NCBI GenBank assembly: GCA_036782715.1
Contig: DAIPYN010000003.1
Coordinates: 1 to 64,000, forward strand
Source: UBA3478 sp036782715
Lineage (GTDB): Bacteria; Bacteroidota; Bacteroidia; Flavobacteriales; Flavobacteriaceae
Direction: 5' to 3'
Length of the DNA stretch: 64,000 nt
Shown: positions 27,840-35,046 of the stretch, one piece after another
Layout of the letters: each line of letters opens with the position of its first letter
Numbering within the stretch: position 1 is the first letter of the stretch
Position numbers and translations under genes: made by a program
The notes under the pieces: generated by a model
What the model saw: only the letters and a program-made list of their open reading frames with translations
The model's database searches: none
Told to the model about the DNA's origin: nothing

Positions 27840-28516
27840 TAAGCCTCTAGATCGCCAATCGTAATTTCGAGCGGGCCTAGTTTGTGAAAGGATGAAAACA
27901 ACACCTCTTGTTTGCTTACCCAGCTTGACCATGTGGCTGAAACCCCTTTAATCGGAATGATGCTCACCCATAACTCAAAGTGTGTGGGTATTAAGTTCTC
28001 ATCAAAATACCACAGATAAGAATCGCCGGGAGTAACCCCTCCGCTCGTGTGTGTAATCAGTAATGCCTTACTTCCGTCGTTAGTTTCAACTAGAGATCGT
28101 ACCACCCCAGGGTCAAAAAATTTAAACGGCGCCACCAACCAATACGAATCATTGAAGAAATAAGCCTTCGCCTTGTCAATAAGGTCAATGCGATTTGATT
28201 CTTTACCTCCTTGAAGAATCTTCGAGTTTTCAGTTTCAGAAAGAACAAGGTCTACTTGGTAGTCCTCCCAAGAAACTAGAACACGCTCTTCGGCCTTGTT
28301 CCATAAATAGTGGTGGTCTCTAAAACTAAATTGTATTTCGTTAAGGGCTTTGTAACCGGTAATGTTCAAGGCCTCCTGAACATCTCTTGCCAGCCCATCT
28401 GCCTCAGGCCCCGCAATTGATTCAGGCAATGGCTTAGAAAACCATTGAATCACCAAAACCAAGCCAAGGGAAATGACTACAAGAGCAAGAAATATTTTTT
28501 TGACTATTCTCATCAT
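27836..28516 (-). CDS. Membrane-anchored protein of unknown function
   Basis: A 226-residue protein with one N-terminal membrane helix (IFLALVVISLGLVLVIQWF). It is not followed by an obvious cleavage site or lipobox, so it is probably anchored with the rest in the periplasm. The soluble part is beta-rich with many aromatic residues (FRDHHYLW, SYLWYFDENLIPTHFELW) and resembles lipoprotein-carrier or sugar-binding folds only in a general way. I do not recognise the family. Two adjacent ATG codons (28516 and 28513) could start it. It is divergent from the DUF1835 gene. Confidence 0.6.
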   Translation of the reverse strand: MMRIVKKIFLALVVISLGLVLVIQWFSKPLPESIAGPEADGLARDVQEALNITGYKALNEIQFSFRDHHYLWNKAEERVLVSWEDYQVDLVLSETENSKILQGGKESNRIDLIDKAKAYFFNDSYWLVAPFKFFDPGVVRSLVETNDGSKALLITHTSGGVTPGDSYLWYFDENLIPTHFELWVSIIPIKGVSATWSSWVSKQEVLFSSFHKLGPLEITIGDLEAY

Positions 28517-28584
28517 GTCTTAAAGGTACAAGTAATGACTAGTAGGCCGCCTTTTAATCCCGTACTTTTATTTAAAATTCAAGG

Positions 28585-29337
28585 ATGAGTAGCCCTATCA
28601 TTCATATTCTAAATGGCGATGCGCTTGGTGATCAATTTCCCAAAGATCTACCTGGCGAAACCTTAGTGTTTAGAGAATGTCTCATTGAAGGTCCAAGAAA
28701 GGAGGTTGAATTTGAGGCGTTTTTTACTTCTCGAGCAGCCTATTTGTCTGACACCTATGACCCGACAATCAAAGAAAGTTATTCGCAAGAGCTATCTATT
28801 CCTTTAATGAAGGTGGTTACAGACCTCAAGCGCTCAGAGGTTGTCCTTTGGTTTGAAGAGGATTTATTTTGTCAAGCCAATTTCTGGTTTGTCTGCCATT
28901 TTCTACTCAGCTCAGGATATAGAGGTAAGGTGTCTTGGGCCAAACCATCAGGAACTGCTAGATATAATTTTGGTCTACTGTCAAAAGAATCTTTAATGGC
29001 TGTTTTCGAGCAGCGATTACTTATTAATCTTACAAAGATCGCTCCCCTATGGCACGCGTATTCTGTAAATGACTCGGATGAGTTAATTCGTCTTGTCAAA
29101 GACATCACTGATTTAAGCGAATATATCATTCCAGCCGCCATGGCGTTTCATGACATGAACACCTCAACGATTGAGCAAAGTAGACCTTATTTGTCCCTGC
29201 TAGAAATCACAAAGACACTAAAGACTACCCATTTTGGAAAGGTCTTTATGGTGTTTTGTCAAAAAGAAGCGGTTTATGGTTTCGGGGATTTACAAGTAAA
29301 ACGGATTTTTGATAAGGTAATAGCTCTCGAGAATTAA
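28585..29337 (+). CDS. DUF1835 domain protein
   Basis: A 250-residue soluble protein with the DUF1835 start: HILNGDALGDQFP, then FRECLIEGP and LWFEEDLFCQANFWF. These blocks are conserved in the family. The function is not known. It stands alone between a divergent gene and a convergent tRNA. The 3' flank (29338-29450) can fold into hairpins. Confidence 0.83.
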   Translation: MSSPIIHILNGDALGDQFPKDLPGETLVFRECLIEGPRKEVEFEAFFTSRAAYLSDTYDPTIKESYSQELSIPLMKVVTDLKRSEVVLWFEEDLFCQANFWFVCHFLLSSGYRGKVSWAKPSGTARYNFGLLSKESLMAVFEQRLLINLTKIAPLWHAYSVNDSDELIRLVKDITDLSEYIIPAAMAFHDMNTSTIEQSRPYLSLLEITKTLKTTHFGKVFMVFCQKEAVYGFGDLQVKRIFDKVIALEN

Positions 29338-29436
29338 TTTGGGCTCGTTAAGACCTATCTAGCGAAGAGGCGAGACGGCGCTAAGAAACCAATCCTGAAA
29401 ATGATACGAACCCACCCTCTGCTATACGCAGAGGAG
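29338..29436. other. Foldable region after the DUF1835 gene (possible structured RNA)
   Basis: TGGGCTCGT (29340-29348) and ACGAACCCA (29406-29414) pair completely on the minus-strand transcript, with one G-U pair. Inside them lies a six-base helix (29359-29364 with 29379-29384). Next to this is a seven-base hairpin, CCTCTGC/GCAGAGG (29416-29434), followed on the plus strand by a T-rich stretch. It does not match a tRNA or SRP RNA. It may be a 3' UTR structure of the DUF1835 gene or a small RNA. Confidence 0.3.
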
Positions 29437-29482
29437 ATTTCTTCTTTGCTTTTAGAAGCTTAAGCAAGCTTGCTGCTTTACC

Positions 29483-29515
29483 AAAAAAGAAACCCGCTCC
29501 TCATCGGAGCGGGTT
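29483..29515 (-). terminator. Terminator of the tRNA(CAU) transcript
   Basis: A ten-base stem (AACCCGCTCC/GGAGCGGGTT) with a five-base loop is followed on the minus strand by a T run (29488-29483). It lies 14 bases beyond the tRNA 3' end. Confidence 0.85.
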
Positions 29516-29528
29516 CTTGCGCTTTAAG

Positions 29529-29602
29529 TGGTCCCACCTGGGCTCGAACCAGGGACCAACTGATTATGAGTCAGCTACTCTAACCAACTGAGCTATAGGA
29601 CC
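29529..29602 (-). tRNA. tRNA with CAU anticodon (tRNA-Ile2 or elongator tRNA-Met)
   Basis: The full cloverleaf folds: a seven-pair acceptor stem GGTCCTA/TGGGACC, D arm, five-pair anticodon stem, anticodon loop CTCATAA, and T arm CCTGG-TTCGAGC-CCAGG with discriminator A. The CCA end is not encoded. C4-G69 and C5-G68 are present, which are features used by TilS to make lysidine. Isoleucine (AUA) is therefore somewhat more likely than methionine, but this cannot be settled by eye. Confidence 0.93.
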
Positions 29603-29615
29603 TAAAGGCGGGCGC

Positions 29616-29646
29616 CAAAATTACAGTTAATTTTTGGGTGTTCCAA
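29616..29646 (-). promoter_or_regulatory. Promoter of the tRNA(CAU) gene (TTG-N20-TAATTTTG)
   Basis: On the minus strand TTG (29646-29644) and TAATTTTG (29623-29616) are 20 bases apart, 13 bases ahead of the tRNA 5' end. Confidence 0.7.
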
Positions 29647-29688
29647 GCTTAAAAAACAAAGCTAAACGCCACGGCCAAAGATATTCGC

Positions 29689-29696
29689 TATTTTTG
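29689..29696 (+). promoter_or_regulatory. -7 element (TATTTTTG) four bases before rbfA
   Basis: A perfect TAnnTTTG ends exactly four bases before the rbfA ATG, which places the transcription start at or next to the start codon (leaderless). No -33 TTG at the usual distance. Confidence 0.5.
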
Positions 29697-29700
29697 TTTT

Positions 29701-30093
29701 ATGGAAAGTGAAAGACAACGAAAAATCGGGGCATTACTGCAGCGTGACCTGGCTGATATTCTTCAAAAAGCAGCAAAGGACTCTGGTATCTCTGGATTAC
29801 TAATTTCGGTAACAGAGGTGGCGGTAACGGTTGATTTAATGATTGCCAAGGTATATTTAAGTTTCTTTCCAGAAGAAAAAGGTGAAGAACTTTTTGAAGG
29901 CATCCAATCAAATGCTCCTTTGATTCGTCACGAGCTTGCTAATCGTACCCGCAACCAGATGCGAAGAGTTCCTGAGCTTTTATTTTTCAAAGACGAAACT
30001 GCTAAAAAGGCAGAAGATATAGAGCGTTCATTAAAAGGAGAAGAAAACCCTATTGAGGATCGCAGCCTGCTCGATCGTCGCCAAAAAAAGTGA
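29701..30093 (+). CDS. rbfA: 30S ribosome-binding factor A
   Basis: RbfA helps mature the 30S subunit by binding near the 5' helix of 16S rRNA, important in cold growth. The KH-like fold signature is present: ERQRKIGALLQRDLADIL at the start, then VDLMIAKVYLSFFP and RNQMRRVPELLFFKDET. The 130-residue length is normal. Its stop overlaps the start of the next gene (GTGA), and the promoter-like TATTTTTG ends four bases upstream. Confidence 0.95.
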   Translation: MESERQRKIGALLQRDLADILQKAAKDSGISGLLISVTEVAVTVDLMIAKVYLSFFPEEKGEELFEGIQSNAPLIRHELANRTRNQMRRVPELLFFKDETAKKAEDIERSLKGEENPIEDRSLLDRRQKK

Positions 30094-31274
30094 AAACTTC
30101 AATTTATATCGCCTGGAGGTACTTGCTTTCAAAAAGCAATCAATCTCTAGTGAATCTAGTTAGCTATCTGAGCTTGATGGTTGTGGTGGTCGCAGCTGCA
30201 GCTTTAACCGTAGTTCTCTCAGCATTTGAAGGGCTAAAAGGCTTAAGTACTCAATATGCATATGAGCATTCACCGGCTATTCAAATTACTCCCTTAAACC
30301 AAGGGGTTTTGACCGTCGATTCAGAAAGCATTCAAGAATGGGGTAAAGCGAATAACGCGATGGTAGTTTCAAAGCTTTCAGTCGTCGGTCTTGTTCAAAA
30401 GGATGGTGAAATGGCGGCAGGAGATCTTATTGCATACCACCCAACTCCTACTGACTCTCTTGAAATTTTATATGGAACAAGTTCGTTTTCGCAAGGCGAA
30501 ATGCTTCTTAGTCTAAATGCCTATTACGAATTAGGAGGGGAGGCCTATGACAGTTCGCTTAGCGTGGGTAGTTTAATCCCGGGAGACAGAGCTATTAGGC
30601 TTGAACTAGGCGCAGATGAAATTAGACAGCGAACACTCAAGGCGAAAGGAGTTTTTCTTGAAGACGATGAGTCTCAAATACTTGGAATAGCCAGTTATGA
30701 AGACCTTCTATATTTGGGTGGTCTTCCTAAGAATAGCTTTAGCTCTCTAAATATTGATGAAACCTCTCTTTCAAAAGAAGAGATCGTCTCTGGTTTAAAG
30801 AGTTTTATCGATGGGGATGTTTTGGTGCAAGACAGAGAAGATCAAAACCAGTCGCTCTTTAAACTTTTAAATACTGAATATTGGGCTACCTATTTGATAT
30901 TTTCAATGGTTCTCGTCCTTGCGCTATTTAGTCTGGCAGGGTCTATCCGATTAATTATGGCCGATAAGAGCAGTAGTTTTTCAACCTTCAAACAAATGGG
31001 GCTTACCTCCGCCCAGATTAAAAACATCTTCCTTTTTCTAGGGACAGTACTAAGTGCATTAGGGGCTGTTTTCGGAATTCTACTGGGTCTTGCTCTGGTT
31101 GTCGGCCAAAACCAGCTAGGATGGATAAGACTCTCTAACGAGCTGTCTTATCCCGTCTCGATAAGTGTACGTAATCTCTTTTTAGTGTTTATAACCCTCT
31201 TGTTGTTTGGGTTTCTCGCCGCTCTTATCTCATCTCGTAAATTGCCAGAAGTGTCGAAGGCTATGAGATCGTAG
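30090..31274 (+). CDS. ABC transporter permease of the FtsX/LolC type
   Basis: An inner-membrane protein with one N-terminal membrane helix (IYIAWRYLLSKSNQSLVNLVSYLS), a large periplasmic domain (about residues 45-265) and three C-terminal helices. This is the MacB/LolCE/FtsX permease layout. The N-terminus resembles LolC/LolE (AWRYL...). It likely works in lipoprotein release or a related export, but the partner ATPase is not adjacent. It starts with GTG at 30090, overlapping the rbfA stop, so the pair is translationally coupled. Its 3' end overlaps convergent dusB by 14 bases. Confidence 0.88.
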   Translation: MKTSIYIAWRYLLSKSNQSLVNLVSYLSLMVVVVAAAALTVVLSAFEGLKGLSTQYAYEHSPAIQITPLNQGVLTVDSESIQEWGKANNAMVVSKLSVVGLVQKDGEMAAGDLIAYHPTPTDSLEILYGTSSFSQGEMLLSLNAYYELGGEAYDSSLSVGSLIPGDRAIRLELGADEIRQRTLKAKGVFLEDDESQILGIASYEDLLYLGGLPKNSFSSLNIDETSLSKEEIVSGLKSFIDGDVLVQDREDQNQSLFKLLNTEYWATYLIFSMVLVLALFSLAGSIRLIMADKSSSFSTFKQMGLTSAQIKNIFLFLGTVLSALGAVFGILLGLALVVGQNQLGWIRLSNELSYPVSISVRNLFLVFITLLLFGFLAALISSRKLPEVSKAMRS

Positions 31275-32262
31275 AAAAATCAAAGTCTGCAAATTCTTTC
31301 CCTGCTTTCTCAAGTGTTTCAAAAACCTCGTCTGAAGTTTCTGCGCTCACTAGGCTCATTCGCAATGGTTTGAAATTAGGTATACCTTTGAAATAGTTGG
31401 TATAATGTCTTCGTGTTTCGTAAATCGCGAGCTTTTCACCTTTCCAGTCAATAGACATGCTGAGGTGTCTTCGAGCGGCCTCGACCCGTTCTTGCATCGT
31501 TGGCGGGTTGAGGTGTTTTCCGGTTTGCATGAAGTGTTTCACCTCTCTGAAAAACCAAGGGTATCCGATACTCGCTCGACCGATCATTGCCCCGTCTAAA
31601 CCAAACTCATCTCGCATTTTAATTGCCGCTTCTGGGGTGTTAACGTCGCCATTACCAAAAACAGGAATGTGCATTCTCTGATTATTCTTTACCTCGGCGA
31701 TAGGCCCCCAATCTGCAACACCCTTATACATTTGAACTCGAGTTCTGCCATGAATAGAAATTGCCTTGATCCCCACATCTTGAAGTCGTTCTGCGACCTC
31801 AACAATTTTTATCGAATCACTGTCCCAGCCTAGTCGTGTTTTTACCGTAACCGGAAGTTTTGTTCTTTTAACGATTTCTTCAGTTAATTTCACCATAAGT
31901 GGAATGTCTCTTAAAATACCTGCTCCAGCATTTTTGCACACCACTTTCTTTACTGGACATCCGAAATTAATGTCAATAATATCCGGATTCGACCGCTCAA
32001 CAATGTCTACGGCTTCAAGCATCGAATCTAATTCAGCCCCAAAAATCTGAATTCCTACAGGCCGTTCTTTTTCATAAATATCTAGTTTGATCACTGATTT
32101 CGCAGCATCTCGAATAAGGCCTTCCGAAGAAATAAATTCAGTGTAAACCACGTCTGCTCCCTGTTCCTTACACAAGGCTCTGAATGGAGGGTCGCTCACG
32201 TCTTCCATTGGGGCAAGTAGCAATGGAAATTCAGGAAGTTCTATGTCTGCAATTTTCACCAA
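31261..32262 (-). CDS. dusB: tRNA dihydrouridine synthase
   Basis: A flavin enzyme that reduces specific uridines in tRNA. The TIM-barrel signatures are LAPMEDVSDPPFRALC, DINFGCPVKKVVCKNAGAG (with the catalytic cysteine), VTVKTRLGWD and ISIHGRTRVQMYKG. Length is 333 residues. The frame opens at a TTG (32262), giving MVKIADIEL, which matches how family members begin; a GTG one codon later is the alternative. It is divergent from lepA with -7 elements only six bases apart. Confidence 0.93.
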   Translation of the reverse strand: MVKIADIELPEFPLLLAPMEDVSDPPFRALCKEQGADVVYTEFISSEGLIRDAAKSVIKLDIYEKERPVGIQIFGAELDSMLEAVDIVERSNPDIIDINFGCPVKKVVCKNAGAGILRDIPLMVKLTEEIVKRTKLPVTVKTRLGWDSDSIKIVEVAERLQDVGIKAISIHGRTRVQMYKGVADWGPIAEVKNNQRMHIPVFGNGDVNTPEAAIKMRDEFGLDGAMIGRASIGYPWFFREVKHFMQTGKHLNPPTMQERVEAARRHLSMSIDWKGEKLAIYETRRHYTNYFKGIPNFKPLRMSLVSAETSDEVFETLEKAGKEFADFDFSTIS

Positions 32263-32279
32263 ATCATACGATTTTATAG

Positions 32280-32312
32280 CAAAAATAATGGATTATCTTT
32301 GCTTGCCTGCAA
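32280..32312 (-). promoter_or_regulatory. Promoter of dusB (TTG-N22-TATTTTTG)
   Basis: On the minus strand TTG (32312-32310) and TATTTTTG (32287-32280) are 22 bases apart, 17 bases before the start. It interleaves with the lepA promoter. Confidence 0.55.
32294..32301 (+). promoter_or_regulatory. -7 element (TATCTTTG) for lepA
   Basis: A perfect TAnnTTTG, 38 bases before the lepA ATG. It is separated by six bases from the opposing dusB -7 element, so RNA polymerase probably cannot occupy both at once. Confidence 0.55.
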
Positions 32313-32339
32313 TTCGTTATCTGCAGCTCTGCTTTGGCT

Positions 32340-34136
32340 ATGAAAAACATTCGAAATTTTTGCATCATCGCTCACATTGACCACGGTAAAAGTACCTTGG
32401 CTGACCGACTGTTAGATTTTACTGGTTCTGTTACTGATAGAGAAAAACAAGACCAGCTCCTTGACAATATGGATCTTGAGAGGGAGCGCGGTATTACCAT
32501 TAAAAGTCACGCCATTCAGATGAATTATACCTACGAAGGTGAAGAATATGTATTTAATCTAATCGATACTCCCGGCCACGTAGACTTCTCATACGAAGTG
32601 TCGAGATCGATTGCCGCTTGTGAAGGGGCTTTGCTTATCGTAGACGCAGCACAAAGTATTCAGGCGCAAACCATTTCAAATTTATACTTAGCCCTTGAAA
32701 ACGACCTGGAGATTATTCCGGTCTTGAATAAGGTCGACTTGCCAAGCGCTAATCCTGAAGAGGTAACCGATGATATTGTAAATCTCCTTGGTTGCGACCC
32801 TTCAGAGGTTATACCTGCCAGTGCTAAAACGGGGTTAGGAATCGAAGATATTTTAAAAGCCATCATTGAGCGAGTTCCCGCTCCACAGGGCGATCTCGAT
32901 GAGCCTTTGCAGGCACTTGTTTTTGATTCGGTTTACAATCCTTTCAGAGGTGTTGAAACCTATTTTAGAATTCTTAATGGTTCGATTAAAAAAGGAGATC
33001 GCATCACCTTTATGGCAACGGGGAAGAACTATTTCGCCGATGAAATTGGAACGCTTAAATTGAAGCAAGAACCAAAGAAAGAGATTCATACCGGGGATGT
33101 AGGGTATCTAATCACAGGAATCAAAGATGCCCGGGAAGTAAAAGTGGGCGACACGATTACTTTAACAGACAGAAAATCTACCTCAGCCATCGAAGGTTTT
33201 GAAGAGGTAAAGCCAATGGTTTTTGCAGGTATCTATCCGGTAGATACTGAAGATTATGAGGAGCTTAGAGCTTCAATGGAAAAGCTTCAGTTAAATGATG
33301 CTTCTCTGGTTTTTGCCCCAGAAAGTTCTGCAGCACTAGGATTTGGTTTTCGTTGTGGGTTCTTAGGAATGCTTCACATGGAAATCATTCAAGAGCGATT
33401 AGAGCGTGAGTTTGACATGACGGTAATTACAACCGTTCCCAACGTAAGTTATCACGCCTTCAACAAGAAAAACCCTGAACAGGTAATCATCGTAAACAAT
33501 CCTTCAGATCTTCCAGACCCTTCTGGATTAGATCGAGTAGAAGAGCCCTACATTAAAGCTTCTATTATCACTAAATCAGACTTTGTGGGTAATGTGATGT
33601 CTCTTTGTATTGAGAAGAGAGGAAATATTACGAATCAAACGTACCTGACTCCCGAAAGAGTTGAGCTTAGTTTTGATTTACCCCTGGCCGAAATCGTATT
33701 TGATTTTTACGATCGTTTGAAGACCATTTCTAAAGGTTACGCCTCTTTCGATTATAGCCCGATCGGGATGCGAGAATCTAAGCTAGTTCGTGTAGATATT
33801 CTCTTAAACGCTCAACCCGTCGACGCTTTATCTGCGCTGGTTCACTTTGACAATGCACATACCATCGGTAAAAAAATGTGCGAAAAGCTGAAAGAACTCA
33901 TCCCAAGACAACAGTTTGATATTCCTATTCAGGCAGCGATCGGAGCAAAAATCATCTCTCGGGAAACCATCAAAGCATTACGTAAAGATGTGACAGCCAA
34001 GTGTTACGGAGGAGATATTTCTCGTAAACGAAAACTTCTTGAAAAACAGAAAAAAGGAAAGAAGCGTATGCGTCAAATCGGAAATGTTGAAATCCCACAG
34101 CAAGCATTCATGGCGGTGTTAAAACTAAATGACTAA
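32340..34136 (+). CDS. lepA: Elongation factor 4 (back-translocating GTPase)
   Basis: A ribosome-bound GTPase of the translational family. G1 is AHIDHGKSTLADR, followed by the switch region RERGITIKSHAI, G3 DTPGHVDF and G4 NKVD. The LepA-specific C-terminal domain ends RMRQIGNVEIPQQAFMAVLK. The 598-residue length is standard. I used the ATG at 32340 (MKNIRNFCIIAHID) over a TTG two codons earlier. Confidence 0.97.
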   Translation: MKNIRNFCIIAHIDHGKSTLADRLLDFTGSVTDREKQDQLLDNMDLERERGITIKSHAIQMNYTYEGEEYVFNLIDTPGHVDFSYEVSRSIAACEGALLIVDAAQSIQAQTISNLYLALENDLEIIPVLNKVDLPSANPEEVTDDIVNLLGCDPSEVIPASAKTGLGIEDILKAIIERVPAPQGDLDEPLQALVFDSVYNPFRGVETYFRILNGSIKKGDRITFMATGKNYFADEIGTLKLKQEPKKEIHTGDVGYLITGIKDAREVKVGDTITLTDRKSTSAIEGFEEVKPMVFAGIYPVDTEDYEELRASMEKLQLNDASLVFAPESSAALGFGFRCGFLGMLHMEIIQERLEREFDMTVITTVPNVSYHAFNKKNPEQVIIVNNPSDLPDPSGLDRVEEPYIKASIITKSDFVGNVMSLCIEKRGNITNQTYLTPERVELSFDLPLAEIVFDFYDRLKTISKGYASFDYSPIGMRESKLVRVDILLNAQPVDALSALVHFDNAHTIGKKMCEKLKELIPRQQFDIPIQAAIGAKIISRETIKALRKDVTAKCYGGDISRKRKLLEKQKKGKKRMRQIGNVEIPQQAFMAVLKLND

Positions 34137-34176
34137 GTATAGAATTTAGTATCTTCTAAGCCCTTAAAAACGGGCT

Positions 34177-35046
34177 ATGAATCAAAGCTTACACCAGTAC
34201 AACCCCTTTAAACGAATGCTCTTTGGCTTTGCCTTTTCGCCAAGTCTTGAGAGTAATTTGCACGAGGTAGTACGACTCGCTGAGTTTTTTGATTCTGAAC
34301 TCATTCTGCTGCATGTAGGTGAAAAAACTGAGGAAAAACAGGAAAAAATAAACTCAATTGTTGCTGCAACCGCCGCACCGTCAAGGGTTAGTGAATATCA
34401 CTGGATACCCGGTGACCCATACACCACTCTTCTAGATTCTACCGAAAGTTTATCTATTGATCTTTTGGTCTTAGGAGCTATGCAGCACGAGTCGCTCTTT
34501 CGATTTTATGTAGGTTCGGTCGCACGTAAACTTACCCGATCGGTTAAGTGTTCGGTATTACTACTGATCAAACCTGCCATAGATCGCGTTGCTTGTAAAC
34601 ATGTTGTTGTTAGTGGTTTCAAAACAAGCACGCTGCCTAACACCCTTTTTCAGGCGTTCTATTCAGCCATGTGTCTAGGTGCAAATAAGGCTACCATTGT
34701 AGAAGAAATCGCAAATAAATCGGTCAAAGTAAGTGTTGATGACGACCGAAGCCTTATTCGAAGCCTTAGAAAAAAACGAGTTTTAGAAGCCGAGGAGGAT
34801 CGAAGAGTTGCGGAGCTTGTCGACCAGCTTCCAGCGGCCCTTACCGATTCGATTAAGGTTCAAAAGCAGGCAATTTTCGGCAAAAGAGGCTATTCAATCG
34901 GTCATTATGCTGAGGTAACCCGAGCTGATCTTTTGGTAATGGACGCTCCCGTCAAAACCTCTCTTTTAAGCCGAATCATAACACGAGACATTGAATTCAT
35001 TTTGTCTGATCTACCGTCAGACTTACTGATCTGTAGAGCAAAATGA
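34177..35046 (+). CDS. Universal stress protein with two UspA domains
   Basis: A 289-residue cytoplasmic protein. The first UspA-like domain covers about residues 10-130 (LHEVVRLAEFFDSELILLHVG, then LLVLGAMQHESLFRFYVGSVARKLTRSVKCSVLLL). This includes the G-S-x-A-x-x-(V/L) segment near the ATP-binding site, although the canonical G-x2-G-x9-G-S is not fully kept. A second, more divergent copy fills the rest. Its ATGA overlap with the SulP gene indicates coupling, a common arrangement for anion transporters with a stress-protein partner. Confidence 0.85.
   Translation: MNQSLHQYNPFKRMLFGFAFSPSLESNLHEVVRLAEFFDSELILLHVGEKTEEKQEKINSIVAATAAPSRVSEYHWIPGDPYTTLLDSTESLSIDLLVLGAMQHESLFRFYVGSVARKLTRSVKCSVLLLIKPAIDRVACKHVVVSGFKTSTLPNTLFQAFYSAMCLGANKATIVEEIANKSVKVSVDDDRSLIRSLRKKRVLEAEEDRRVAELVDQLPAALTDSIKVQKQAIFGKRGYSIGHYAEVTRADLLVMDAPVKTSLLSRIITRDIEFILSDLPSDLLICRAK

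Noticed and set aside
29461..29475. Palindromes GCTTAAGC and GCAAGCTTGC before the tRNA terminator
   Set aside because: Short overlapping palindromes in an unconserved-looking spacer; no repeat elsewhere in the window.
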